A stretch of 57,990 nt of DNA from Pseudomonadota bacterium (GTDB taxonomy: Bacteria; Pseudomonadota; Gammaproteobacteria; Steroidobacterales; Steroidobacteraceae). Of this stretch, positions 30,048 to 39,529 are shown piece by piece. Where the stretch lies: positions 1-57,990 of the forward strand of contig JAJYLP010000009.1 in the NCBI GenBank assembly GCA_021787615.1, written 5' to 3'. The notes below the pieces were generated by a model. That model was not told the origin of the DNA, did not search any database, and saw only the letters and a program-made list of their open reading frames with translations. Position 1 is the first letter of the stretch. Each line of letters begins with the position of its first letter. The position numbers and the translations under genes were made by a program.

Positions 30048-32687
30048 TCTCATCTCGATGCCGTGATCGAGGCGGGGGGCACCGTGGTGACGCCGACCCG
30101 CCAGCGGGCCCACGCGCTGCGGCTGGCCCATGCGGCCGCGCAGCTCGCGCGCGGACGGCGCGCCTGGGCGAGCCCCGATGTGCTGCCGGTGGACGGTTGG
30201 CTGACCCGCGAGATCGAGCGCAGCGCGGCGTGTGCGCGCGGTGGCGAACTGCCGCCGCGCCTGCTGCGGCCGGCCGAGGAATGGCTGCTGTGGCGCGAGT
30301 GCGCCGCCGCGGCCACTCGGGAACTCGCTCTGGTCAACCCCGGCGAGCTCGCCGAGGGGCTGCTCGGGGCGAGGCGCCTCGCTGCGGCGTTCGCCATCGA
30401 CTTCGCGGCCCTGCGCGCCGGTGCGCAGGGCGAGACCGCGTTGCTGCTCGAGGTCGCACGGGCCGTCGCCGAGCGCAGCCGTGCGCTGGGCGCGTGCTCA
30501 CTCGACGAAGCGCTGCGCGATTGCGGTGCGCTCGGCGATGCTCGTCCGGTCGCGCTGTGTGGCTTTCTCACCGCCTCGCCGCGCCTCGGCGAGGTGCTCG
30601 CCAGGCGGCAGGCGCGCCGCTGGGATACCCGCTGGTGCGAGCCGGGTGACTCCCCGGCGAAGCCCGCGGTGGTGCATGCCGCCGATGAGCTGGAGGAGCT
30701 CGACCGCATCGCCGCCTGGTGCCGCGAGCGCCTCGCGCTCGATCCCGAGGGCCGGCTGCTGGTGGTGCTGCCGGGCGGGGCGGACCGCACGGCGCGTCTG
30801 GCGGCCCTGATCCGCCAGGCCCTCGATGTGCCGGGCGCCTACGGCGGACCCGACGCGGGCCTCGCGGGCATCGAAGGCGGCGAGCCGCTGGCGCGGCACC
30901 CCGCAGCGCACCAGGCGCTGACGGCGCTTGCGCTCCTCGCCGGGCAGAGCCTGCCGCTCGAGACGCTGCTGGAATGGGTGCGCAGCCCCTTCTGGGTGGA
31001 GCCGGCCGAAGGGCGCGCGCGGCTCGACCTGTGGCTGCGCGAGCAGGCCCCGCCCGCGCTCGAGCGACGCACACTGTTGCGGCTGCTCACGGCCGCCCCG
31101 CTTGCCGCGGCGGGCGCTCTGGAGAGCCGCATCCGCGAGGCGGCCGGGGCACTCGCAATGCCTTACGGTTCGCCACGGGAGTGGTCCGAGCGCTTCCAGG
31201 CAGCCCTCGATGCGCTCGGCTGGCCCGGCGCCGCGGGGCTCGACAGCCCCGCGCAACAGACGCTCCTGCGCGTGCGCGAGCTGCTCGATGAGTACGGCCA
31301 GCTCTCGTCGGCTGTGGCGAGGCTCGAGTGCGCGGCCGCCCTGGAGCGACTGCGTGAACTGGCGGCACGCACCGCGTACCGGCCGGCGGACGAGGATGCG
31401 CTGGTTACCGTGACCAGCGCTCTCGCCGATCCGGTGGCGCGCTACGACGGCATCTGGGTCGCGGGCCTGTGCCACGATGCGCTGCCGCAGCCGCCGGCCC
31501 CCGATCCGTTCGTGCCGCTTCACGCGCAGCTCGCCGCCGGCTATCCAGCGGCATCGGCGGCCGGCCGGCTGCGCGAGGCGCGGGCGCTGCTGGCGGGGTG
31601 GCGGGCCGCGACGCCTCACCTGGTGCTCTCGGCGCCCTTGCGCGCCGAGGACCTCGTGCTGCTGCCAAGTCCGCTGCTTGCGCCGTGGCGCAGCGGCGGC
31701 CCGCCGCCAGGCGAGCCACTGCCGTGGCTCCCCGAACGGGTGCACCGCAGCGATCAGCTCGAGGCCTGGCACGATGCGGGTGTCCCTTGGGACGCGGCGG
31801 CGCCGCTGCCCTCGGGCACCCGCAGCCTCGAGCTGCAGAACGCGTGCCCGTTTCGGGCATACGCCGAGCTGCGCCTGGGGTGCGAGCCGCTCGGCGCGAG
31901 CGAGCCCGGCGTGCCGGCGGATCTGCGCGGCCGCCTGCTGCACGCGGCGCTGCAGGCATTGTGGTGCGAGCTCGGCGGCTCGAGCGGACTCAACGCGCTT
32001 GCGCCCGAGCGCCTCGATGAGCGCATCGGCGAGTGCGTCGAGACCGCGTCCCGCGCGCTTCTGGCCGGGCAGAGCGCGCCGCCCTCGGCCGCGGCGCTTG
32101 CGCGTGAGCGGCGGCGTGCGGTGCGCCTGATCCGCGCGCTGTGCGACCTCGAGCGCTGCCGTCCGGCCTTCACGGTGCGCGACACCGAACGTGCCGCCCA
32201 ACTGACGCTCGCGGGCCTGCGGCTCGATATGCGCATCGATCGGATCGATGCGCTCGAGGGCGGCGCTCTGGCCATCCTCGATTACAAGAGCGGTAAGCCG
32301 GTGCGCGCCGACTGGTACGCCGAGCGCCCCTCGCATCCGCAGCTGCTCGCCTATCTCAGCGCCCTTGGCGAGGCGGTGCGGGCGCTCGCGACGGTGCACT
32401 TGACGGCGCGGGACATCGGCTTTTACGGCATTGCCGCGCAGGCGGATCTGGTGCCGGGACTCGAAGCGGCCCAAGCCACGGGCGAGATCGGCGATGCCTG
32501 GCAGGGCCGGCGCGAGGCCTGGCATGCGCTCCTCGAGCGTCTCGCCGGCGCATTCGGGCAGGGCGAGGCCGCAGTCGACCCGAAGCCTGGTGCCTGCGAG
32601 TACTGTCATCTCGGCGCGCTCTGCCGCATCGGGGATCGACCCGAGGCGCCCGCCGCCCCGCACTGCGATCCGGGGGCGCCCGAATGA
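30033..32687 (+). CDS. AddB-like PD-(D/E)XK nuclease (probable DNA repair protein)
   Basis: Large (about 884 residue) AddB-related protein, matching the family of roughly 900-residue probable DNA repair proteins (TIGR03623) found beside a UvrD-type helicase. The C-terminal RecB-like nuclease core has RIDALEGGALAILDYKSGKP with the DYK motif (about residue 748). Iron-sulfur cysteines frame it: CPFRAYAELRLG (about 605) and the cluster CEYCHLGALC (about 855), as in AddB. The N-terminal part starts VTPTRQRAHAL and lacks a working Walker A. The start is uncertain: TTG at 30033 or GTG at 30063, no strong ribosome-binding site. It overlaps the helicase gene by 4 bases. Confidence 0.83.
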   Translation: MIKVPSHLDAVIEAGGTVVTPTRQRAHALRLAHAAAQLARGRRAWASPDVLPVDGWLTREIERSAACARGGELPPRLLRPAEEWLLWRECAAAATRELALVNPGELAEGLLGARRLAAAFAIDFAALRAGAQGETALLLEVARAVAERSRALGACSLDEALRDCGALGDARPVALCGFLTASPRLGEVLARRQARRWDTRWCEPGDSPAKPAVVHAADELEELDRIAAWCRERLALDPEGRLLVVLPGGADRTARLAALIRQALDVPGAYGGPDAGLAGIEGGEPLARHPAAHQALTALALLAGQSLPLETLLEWVRSPFWVEPAEGRARLDLWLREQAPPALERRTLLRLLTAAPLAAAGALESRIREAAGALAMPYGSPREWSERFQAALDALGWPGAAGLDSPAQQTLLRVRELLDEYGQLSSAVARLECAAALERLRELAARTAYRPADEDALVTVTSALADPVARYDGIWVAGLCHDALPQPPAPDPFVPLHAQLAAGYPAASAAGRLREARALLAGWRAATPHLVLSAPLRAEDLVLLPSPLLAPWRSGGPPPGEPLPWLPERVHRSDQLEAWHDAGVPWDAAAPLPSGTRSLELQNACPFRAYAELRLGCEPLGASEPGVPADLRGRLLHAALQALWCELGGSSGLNALAPERLDERIGECVETASRALLAGQSAPPSAAALARERRRAVRLIRALCDLERCRPAFTVRDTERAAQLTLAGLRLDMRIDRIDALEGGALAILDYKSGKPVRADWYAERPSHPQLLAYLSALGEAVRALATVHLTARDIGFYGIAAQADLVPGLEAAQATGEIGDAWQGRREAWHALLERLAGAFGQGEAAVDPKPGACEYCHLGALCRIGDRPEAPAAPHCDPGAPE

Positions 32688-35600
32688 GCCCTGCGGCGCC
32701 CTCCCAGGCGGTGCAAGACGATGAGGCCGCGCGCGAGCTCGCGACCGATCCGCGCGAGTCGATCGTGCTGCAGGCGCCGGCCGGCTCGGGCAAGACCACG
32801 GTCCTGACGCAGCGGATGCTGCGGCTGCTCGCCGAGGTCGACGACCCGCAAGAGATCCTGGCGATCACCTTCACCCGCCGGGCGGCCGCCGAGATGCGCG
32901 AGCGGATGTGCCGGGCGCTGAACGGGCAGTGCGGCGAGGGGCCGCTCGGGCAGCGGCTCGAGGCGCTCGCCGCGGCGGTGCTCGAGCGCTCGGCGGCGCG
33001 CGGCTGGGGCCTGCGGGAGGATCCGGCGCGGCTGCGCATCCAGACCATCGACGCGTTCAATCTCAACCTCGCCAACCGGTTGCCGCTGGCGGCGCGCTCG
33101 GGCGGGCCGCTCACCCTCGGGGAGCGGCCCGAGGCGCTCTACCGGCTGGCCGCGCGCGAGACGCTGCTCGCGGCTGAGGGCGATGCGGTGCTCGCGGGGG
33201 ATGCCGATCTGTGGTTCGAGCGGCTCGACAACCGCTGGGGGAACCTCGAGCGGCTGCTGGCGCAGATGCTCGCCGAGCGGGCGCACTGGCTGGCACACGT
33301 GCTCGGCCACGTGCCCGAGGCCCTCAGCGCGCGGGTCGAGGAGAGCCTGCGGCGGGTGCTGTCCGCGGCCCTCGCCGGGACGCTGGTGCTGCTCGATGAG
33401 CCGCTGCGCGCGGCGCTCGAGCGCCTGCCGGGGGTGGGTGCGCTCTCGAGCGATGCCGGGGCGCTGCCGGCCTGGCGGCGGCTCGCCGAGCTGCTGCTCA
33501 CGCAGAAAGGACAGTGGCGGCGCGCGGTCAACCGCAAACAGGGCCCGCAGTACGCCGATCCGGCGGCGCGCGCGGCGCTGCTGGAGTGCATCGCGGCCGT
33601 CAGCGCCCTGGAGTCGGTGCAGCCGCGCCTGCTCGAGGTGTCCCGCCTGCCCCCGCCGGCGCTCGAGCGCTGCGACGCGGCCGCGCTCGCGGCGCTCTCG
33701 CGCCTGCTGCGCGTTGCCGCGGCCGAACTCGAGGTGCGGTTCGCGATCGAGGGTGAGGTCGACTACACGCGCATCGCGGGGGCGGCGCGCGCGGCGCTCA
33801 CCGAGGAGGGCGAGCCGAGCGACCTGGCGCTGCGCCTCGGGGTGGGTCTGCGGCACATCCTGGTCGATGAGTTTCAGGACACCTCGGCGCAACAGACCGA
33901 GCTCATCGCCCGGCTCACCGCCGGTTGGGAGCGCGGCGACGGCCGCACCCTGTTCGTGGTGGGTGACCCGATGCAGTCGATCTACATGTTCCGCGAGGCC
34001 GAGGTCGGCTGCTTCCTCGCCGTGCGCGATCGGGGCATCGGCGCGCTGCGCCTGCGGCCGCTGCGCCTGACACGCAATTTCCGATCCGTGCCGGCGCTGA
34101 TCGAGTGGTCGAACGAGACCTTCGGCCGGCTGTTTCCCGCGGCCGATGACCTGCGCGCGAGCGCGGTGAGCTTCACGCCGAGCAGGGCCGCAGCGGGCGC
34201 CCCGAGCGAGGCGGCAGCGCCGGTGGAGCTGCGGCTGTTTGTCTGCGAGGGTCGCGAGGCAGAGACCCAGGCCGTGGCCGAGCGCATCGCGGCGTTGCGG
34301 GCTGCCGATGCGTGTGCCTCGATCGCAGTGCTCGTCACCGCCCGGCGTCACGCCGAGAGCCTCATCAGCGCTCTGCAGGCGCGCGCCGTCGAGGCGATCG
34401 GCGTGCATCTGGTGCCGCTGGCGCAGGTGCCCGTGGTGCGCGACCTCGTGACGCTCACGCGGGCGCTGTGTCATCTGGGGGACCGAACGGCGTGGCTCGC
34501 GGTCCTGCGCTCGCCGTGGTGCGGGTTGACACTGAAGACGCTGACCGGCCTGTCCGCCCGTCGCGATGCCGAGCTGCCGTGGGAGGCGCTGAATGACCCC
34601 TCGCGCCTGGACTCTTGCGAGCCGTCCGAGCGCGCCAGGCTCGAGCGGGTGAGGGCGGTGCTCGGCGAGGCGCTGGCGCGGCGCGGCCTGCGGCCCTTCG
34701 CCGACTGGCTGGAGGAGACCTGGCTGCGCCTCGGGGGCGCCGATGCGTATCCGCGCGAGGCCCTGCACGATGCGCGCGCCTTCTTCGGCGCCGCGAGCGA
34801 GCGCGGGGCGCTTCTCGAGCGCGAGGGCAGCGGGGCCCTCGATGAGCTGCTCGCGAGCCTCTACGCCGAGCCGCGCGCGCGCACCGATCAACCGGTGCAG
34901 ATCCTCACGGTCCATCACGCCAAGGGGCTGGAGTTCGACCACGTGCTGATTCCGGGACTCGACCGGCGCGGCAACCACGACCGCGAGCCGCTGCTGCGCT
35001 GGCTCGACCTGCCGCGCGAGCAGGCCGGGCAGAGCGATCTGCTGCTCGCGCCGGCTCCTGCGGTGGGTGCCGAGGATCCGCGCGGGGTCGGCGCCTACCT
35101 GAAGCATCTGCGCGAGCGGCGCGGCGAGCACGAGCAGCTGCGGCTGCTGTATGTAGCGGCCACGCGCGCTCGGCGCTCGCTCCATCTCTACGCAACACTC
35201 AAGCCGAAAGGCGCAGCGGATGTGCCGCGCCCGGCCCGCGGGACGCCACTCGCACGGCTCTGGCCGGCCCTCGGCGAGCAGTTCCTCGCCTCTCTCACCA
35301 CGACCGGGCTCGCCTGCGCGGCGCCCGCGACCGCCAGCCTCGCCGCCGCGCCCGTGCGCCTCGGGGCGCAGTGGCGCCCGCCGGATGCGCCCCCGCCGCT
35401 GCGGTGCGCGCGCCTGGCGCTGGCGGGCCAGTCGCTCGAGCCGCCGCAGTTCAGCTGGGTGCAGGAGACCGCGCGGCACATCGGCACCGTGGTGCATGCG
35501 GCGCTGCAGTCAATCGCTGCCGCCGCGCCCCTGCCCGAGCGGCCCGCGATCGAGGCGAGCGCGGCGCTCTATCGGGCGCAGTTGCGCCGCTACGGCGTGC

Positions 35601-35980
35601 CCGAGGGCGAACTCGAGCCGGCCACGGCGCGCGTGCTCGCCGCGCTCGCCGGCACGGTGGAGGATGCGCGCGGGCGATGGATACTCGATGCCGGCCACCG
35701 CGAGGCGGCGAGCGAGCTGGCTCTGATGGGGCTGGCCGAGGGACGGCTGCGCAGCATCGTCATCGACCGCTCGTTCATCGATGCGCAGGGCGTGCGTTGG
35801 GTGATCGACTTCAAGACCAGCACGCACGAGGGCGGGCGACTCGAGGCGTTCATCGCCCGCGAGGCGCAGCGCTATCGGGCGCAGCTCGCCGTGTATGCGG
35901 CGCTCGCGCGCGAGCTCGGCCCCGAGCCGGTGCGTGCGGGGCTGTACTTCCCGCTGCTCGGGGTGTTCCAGGAGCTTTGA
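32684..35980 (+). CDS. AddA/RecB-like UvrD helicase-nuclease
   Basis: 1098-residue superfamily 1 helicase with a C-terminal nuclease. Helicase motifs in order: Walker A QAPAGSGKTTVLTQRML (about 31-47), Ia ILAITFTRRAAAEMRERM, II ILVDEFQDTSAQQTELIA (about 390), III VGDPMQSIYMFREAEV, IV RLTRNFRSVPALIEW, V LTVHHAKGLEFDHVLIPG, VI LLYVAATRARRSLHLY. The nuclease motif is WVIDFKTSTHEGG (about 1040). With the preceding AddB-like protein it resembles AddAB, a helicase-nuclease that processes double-strand breaks for RecA. The overlap with the partner gene points to a stoichiometric complex. It converges with the gsp cluster, 5 bases apart. Confidence 0.88.
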   Translation: MSPAAPSQAVQDDEAARELATDPRESIVLQAPAGSGKTTVLTQRMLRLLAEVDDPQEILAITFTRRAAAEMRERMCRALNGQCGEGPLGQRLEALAAAVLERSAARGWGLREDPARLRIQTIDAFNLNLANRLPLAARSGGPLTLGERPEALYRLAARETLLAAEGDAVLAGDADLWFERLDNRWGNLERLLAQMLAERAHWLAHVLGHVPEALSARVEESLRRVLSAALAGTLVLLDEPLRAALERLPGVGALSSDAGALPAWRRLAELLLTQKGQWRRAVNRKQGPQYADPAARAALLECIAAVSALESVQPRLLEVSRLPPPALERCDAAALAALSRLLRVAAAELEVRFAIEGEVDYTRIAGAARAALTEEGEPSDLALRLGVGLRHILVDEFQDTSAQQTELIARLTAGWERGDGRTLFVVGDPMQSIYMFREAEVGCFLAVRDRGIGALRLRPLRLTRNFRSVPALIEWSNETFGRLFPAADDLRASAVSFTPSRAAAGAPSEAAAPVELRLFVCEGREAETQAVAERIAALRAADACASIAVLVTARRHAESLISALQARAVEAIGVHLVPLAQVPVVRDLVTLTRALCHLGDRTAWLAVLRSPWCGLTLKTLTGLSARRDAELPWEALNDPSRLDSCEPSERARLERVRAVLGEALARRGLRPFADWLEETWLRLGGADAYPREALHDARAFFGAASERGALLEREGSGALDELLASLYAEPRARTDQPVQILTVHHAKGLEFDHVLIPGLDRRGNHDREPLLRWLDLPREQAGQSDLLLAPAPAVGAEDPRGVGAYLKHLRERRGEHEQLRLLYVAATRARRSLHLYATLKPKGAADVPRPARGTPLARLWPALGEQFLASLTTTGLACAAPATASLAAAPVRLGAQWRPPDAPPPLRCARLALAGQSLEPPQFSWVQETARHIGTVVHAALQSIAAAAPLPERPAIEASAALYRAQLRRYGVPEGELEPATARVLAALAGTVEDARGRWILDAGHREAASELALMGLAEGRLRSIVIDRSFIDAQGVRWVIDFKTSTHEGGRLEAFIAREAQRYRAQLAVYAALARELGPEPVRAGLYFPLLGVFQEL

Positions 35981-35985
35981 GCGCC

Positions 35986-36720
35986 TCAGTACGTGCCCGA
36001 AAGGGCGAACGGACGCAGACCCTCTTCGTCCGGAGCGCCCAGATACTGCAGCGCTTGCACCAGCGACGGCGCGGCACCGGCGCGCGCGGCAACCCGCGCG
36101 CGCAGCACGTACCCGGGCTGGGCGGTCAGGCGCAGCGTGCCGCTCAGGGCGAGCGGGCCGCCAAGGTCCTGCAGGCGGCCGACCGGCTCGCCCGGGGCGT
36201 CCGGGAAGGTCACGGTGAAGCCCCCGAGCGGGGTGACCTGGCCGCTGCTGTCGATGAGGTGTCGCACCGTCAGGCGTCCCTGCAGCCGCTCGACCGCCCC
36301 ATCACGGGCCACCTCGATCCGCGCGATATCCACCTCGAGCAGGCCGCTGATGTACGGCGGCAGAATCGGCACCAGCGCCGGTGAGAGTGGGAGGCGCGCC
36401 TGTACGGCGCGCCCGTGCAGTGGGCCGTTCCAGCCGACACTGAACTGGCCACTCGCCGAAGCGTCGCCGCGGATCGCGGTCAGTTGGACGCTGAGACGCG
36501 CGTGCAGCAGCGCTTGCGGATGCACTTGCCAGGCAAGCTGATCGACCGTCACCCCGCGAACGCGCGCACCGGCGCAGTAGCCGTTCCACAGCGATCCGGA
36601 AGCGCGGGTGCAGATCAGCTCGGCGCGCAGCGCCGGCAGCACCCAGGCGGCCGGCAGCCGGGCGATCAGCACGGCCGCGAAGACCAGGGCCGCGAGCACG
36701 ATGATGACGAGGCGCCGCAA
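35986..36720 (-). CDS. gspN: Type II secretion system protein N
   Basis: 244-residue GspN: an N-terminal membrane helix (MRRLVIIVLAALVFAAVLIA) and a mainly beta periplasmic domain with ASGSLWNGYCAGARVRGVTV, the repeated-sheet layout of the AsmA/GspN type. It is the last gene of the gsp cluster, 3 bases after gspM. GspN is an accessory, non-universal component; its role in secretion is not settled in the literature. Confidence 0.85.
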   Translation of the reverse strand: MRRLVIIVLAALVFAAVLIARLPAAWVLPALRAELICTRASGSLWNGYCAGARVRGVTVDQLAWQVHPQALLHARLSVQLTAIRGDASASGQFSVGWNGPLHGRAVQARLPLSPALVPILPPYISGLLEVDIARIEVARDGAVERLQGRLTVRHLIDSSGQVTPLGGFTVTFPDAPGEPVGRLQDLGGPLALSGTLRLTAQPGYVLRARVAARAGAAPSLVQALQYLGAPDEEGLRPFALSGTY

Positions 36721-36723
36721 AGA

Positions 36724-37206
36724 TCAGGGCCGCTTCAGATCGAGCGAGGCATTGACCAGGCCGGGCGGGCCTGCGGCCTGGATGCGCGCGCCCGTGACCT
36801 CGACGCCGTCGTCCTGGTGCAGCCGCGCGAGCCAGCCGACCATCCGATCGAAGGGCGCGCGCTGCAGCTGCAGATTCAGGCCGCTCGGTCCGCTCGGCGT
36901 GCTGCCCGTGAGCGTCGAGCCGAGGCCTGACTGGCGCGCGGACTGATCGATCAGGACGATCAGCGGCAGTGTCGAGCCGCGGCGGTGCACGGGGCCGGCC
37001 GCCGCCAGCTCGGGAGCCACGCGGCGCATCCAGGCGAGCTCGGCGGTCCGGCGCGCGACCTCGCGGTGCAGCTGGGCGACGTGGCGCTCGAGCGGCAGCA
37101 CCCCGGCGATCACGAACAGCACGGCGGCGATCACCCCGCCGAAGGCGAGCGTGCGCCGCTCCCGAGGCGAGAGGTTGCGCAGCGCGGCCAATGACAACCC
37201 GGCCAT
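36724..37206 (-). CDS. gspM: Type II secretion system protein M
   Basis: 160-residue inner-membrane GspM. RRTLAFGGVIAAVLFVIAGV is its membrane helix (about residues 16-35), followed by a coiled region and a ferredoxin-like domain with TLPLIVLIDQSARQSGLGS. It forms a complex with GspL at the inner-membrane platform. It lies 3 bases from both gspL and gspN. Confidence 0.87.
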   Translation of the reverse strand: MAGLSLAALRNLSPRERRTLAFGGVIAAVLFVIAGVLPLERHVAQLHREVARRTAELAWMRRVAPELAAAGPVHRRGSTLPLIVLIDQSARQSGLGSTLTGSTPSGPSGLNLQLQRAPFDRMVGWLARLHQDDGVEVTGARIQAAGPPGLVNASLDLKRP

Positions 37207-37209
37207 GGC

Positions 37210-38427
37210 TCAGCTCCCGCGATGCATGCGGATCCCGCCCTCGAACCCGCCGTGGGTGGCGCTGCCGCCGGTCAGGCGGGCCCGCCAGCCCTCGCGCCCG
37301 AGCGACTGGGCGAGCTGATTCAGCGCCTCGACCGAGGGGGCCGTGAGGCTCAAGGTCACCGCCCCGGATTGGAAGGTGAGCGCCCTCAGCTGCATGCCGG
37401 GGCCGGCGGCGCGGGCCTGGGCCAGGGCGGCGAGCGCATTGAGGAAGCCGCCGCCCGAGCGGGCCGCGCGCACCTCGGCCAGCCGCTCGGCCATGCGGCG
37501 GCGCGCCTCGCGCGGGTCGCTGGTCCCGGGCATGGCGGAGTGAAACACCTGCGCGATCGCCGCATCGAGCGCGCGCTCGCGCCGGTGCAGCACCACGAGC
37601 TCGATGCCCTGGCCGATCAGGTGCACGCCGATGAGCGCAACCAGCAGCGCGGCCGCCCAGCGCCAGGCGCGCCAGCCCGAGATCAGCGAGCGGCTGGGCG
37701 CGTACGGACCCTGCAGCAGATTGATGGCCTCGCTCGAGGGCAGCCCGTGGGCGAGCAGCCCGAGCGCATCGCCCGGCAGGCGCTGCACCTGCAGCGCCTC
37801 GAAGCGCTCGCGCAGCGCCTCGACCTGCGCCGCGTGGCGCTGCCACTCGGCCGCACCGGTGTAGAGAATCAGGCCGCGGGTCGCCTCCTCATCGCGCGCC
37901 AGCTCGAGCGCCTCCCCGAGCGCCTCGGCGGCGAGCATCAGCACCTCGCCTCCGGGGGTACGCACGGTCACGGAGTCCTCCTCGAGCAGCGCCACCGCCT
38001 GGGTGGGATTGCGCGGCAGCAGCTGGCTGTCGGCGTAGAGCGCGGCCGGTTCGATACCGCCGGCGCGCAGCGCGGCGAGCCACTCGTCCATGCGCCGGCG
38101 GGCGACCACCGCGACGGGCGTGCGGCCCGCACCGTTGCGCCGGCCGATGGCGAAGTGCAGCGTGTCGATGTCCTCGGCGAGTTGCTCCTCCAGAGCGTAC
38201 GGCACGAGCTGCTGGAGCTTCACTCCCGAGCGCGCCGGCGGCAGCTCCGCGTGCGTCAGCAGCACATCGGCCCCGGGCACGAGCACGATCACCGGCCGAG
38301 CGCCGGCCCGCGCCGCCGCCAGGCTCAGCGGCCCGCTCTCGGGCGAGGCGCCGGCATTCCCGAGGGCGAGCCAGGTCGCCTGGGACTGCGCGCCGCGGGG
38401 AAGCCTGAGCAGAAGCGAGTCGGCCAT
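37210..38427 (-). CDS. gspL: Type II secretion system protein L
   Basis: 405-residue GspL. An actin-like cytoplasmic domain (VIVLVPGADVLLTHAELP, YALEEQLAEDIDTLHFAIG, ALYADSQLLPR) precedes a membrane helix (WRWAAALLVALIGVHLIGQG, about residue 245) and a periplasmic ferredoxin-like domain. It anchors the GspE ATPase to GspM in characterised systems. The ATG at 38427 (MADSLLLRLPRG) matches the family start; an upstream 6-residue extension is unsupported. It starts 19 bases after gspK. Confidence 0.88.
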   Translation of the reverse strand: MADSLLLRLPRGAQSQATWLALGNAGASPESGPLSLAAARAGARPVIVLVPGADVLLTHAELPPARSGVKLQQLVPYALEEQLAEDIDTLHFAIGRRNGAGRTPVAVVARRRMDEWLAALRAGGIEPAALYADSQLLPRNPTQAVALLEEDSVTVRTPGGEVLMLAAEALGEALELARDEEATRGLILYTGAAEWQRHAAQVEALRERFEALQVQRLPGDALGLLAHGLPSSEAINLLQGPYAPSRSLISGWRAWRWAAALLVALIGVHLIGQGIELVVLHRRERALDAAIAQVFHSAMPGTSDPREARRRMAERLAEVRAARSGGGFLNALAALAQARAAGPGMQLRALTFQSGAVTLSLTAPSVEALNQLAQSLGREGWRARLTGGSATHGGFEGGIRMHRGS

Positions 38428-38446
38428 CGGGCAATCGTAGCCCAAG

Positions 38447-39529
38447 TCAATCGGGCGTGTCGCTGCGCAGAACCGGCTGCACCGCGCCGTTGGTATCGCG
38501 GTACAGCACCGAGTAGAGGGTGAACTGGTTGCTGCCCGAGCGTACCACGCTGGTCAGGCGGAACCACTGCGAGGTCTGCGCGAACAGCTGCTGGAAGTTG
38601 CTCTGCGGCGCGCCGGCACCGGTGGCGCTGCCGGTTGGGCTCGAGGAGAGGGTGTTGGACATGGCGGTCTTGAACTCGACCAGCGTCGGGAAGCACCCGC
38701 CGGCGGCGGCGCGGTCCTTGGCGAACTGGCGCGGATCGGCGCTGAATTGGGTGTGCCCGAGGTAGGCATCGAGGACGTAGGCCGAGGCCGTGCACACGTT
38801 CAGCGGCGTGCCCACCGGCAGCGCGGTGACGTAGGGAGCGATGCGCGCGAAGCGCGCGCCTCCGAAGCCCGGCAGCGCCAGCAGCTCGCTCGCGCTGGTC
38901 ACGGGAAGATTCGGGGTGTGGTACGGGGGACTCATCTCGACGTAGGCGCTCTCGGCGGGCGCCCCGGCAATGGCCGGCGTCGGGCTCTTGTCGATCCAGT
39001 TCACCCAATCGTCCGCCCAGTGCGGACCCAAGCCGACCTCGGTCAGCAGACGCTGAAAGGCGGCCAGCTGCTGCGTGTTCACCGTGACGCCGTCGGCGGC
39101 GACCAGGTTGTTGAGGTTGAAGCGTCCCTCCAGGTCCTCGAGCGAGGCCTCGAGCGTCACCCCCGGGGAAACCGGCAGCGGCCCGATCGGCTCGGCCCAA
39201 CGCTGGTCCAGATCGGTCACGCCCGGGTCGGCGCGCAAGGTCTGCTGCAGCCCGTAGGCGGCGAACGCCTCGGTGCCCTGTGTCACGAGCAGCGCCTGAT
39301 CGTAGTCGAACGCCCCGATGGTGCGCCGCGCCGTCATCGCGTTGCGGTAGGCGAGCGATGCGGCGATCACCGTGGCGAGCGCCACCAGCAAGATGGCGAC
39401 CAACAGCGCCACGCCGCGCTGGCGCCGGGGATGCGCCGCGAAGCGGCGAACGCGCGGCCTGAAAGGGCCGCACTCGCTGCCCTGCCGCGCGGGACGGCGA
39501 GCGCGATGTGGCTCGGCCCGTCGGCTCAT
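38447..39529 (-). CDS. gspK: Type II secretion system minor pseudopilin K
   Basis: 360-residue minor pseudopilin. The prepilin site is RQRGVALLVAILLVALATV, with cleavage after Gly; it lacks the Glu at mature position 5, a normal GspK trait. The large globular domain typical of GspK follows (LEDLEGRFNLNNLV, ELLALPGFGGARFARIAPYV). The ATG at 39529 overlaps the gspJ stop by 4 bases and is chosen over an upstream start inside gspJ. Confidence 0.9.
   Translation of the reverse strand: MSRRAEPHRARRPARQGSECGPFRPRVRRFAAHPRRQRGVALLVAILLVALATVIAASLAYRNAMTARRTIGAFDYDQALLVTQGTEAFAAYGLQQTLRADPGVTDLDQRWAEPIGPLPVSPGVTLEASLEDLEGRFNLNNLVAADGVTVNTQQLAAFQRLLTEVGLGPHWADDWVNWIDKSPTPAIAGAPAESAYVEMSPPYHTPNLPVTSASELLALPGFGGARFARIAPYVTALPVGTPLNVCTASAYVLDAYLGHTQFSADPRQFAKDRAAAGGCFPTLVEFKTAMSNTLSSSPTGSATGAGAPQSNFQQLFAQTSQWFRLTSVVRSGSNQFTLYSVLYRDTNGAVQPVLRSDTPD

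Noticed and set aside
38447-39529. Missing Glu5 in the GspK prepilin motif
   Set aside because: GspK normally lacks Glu5; this is a family trait, not a defect.
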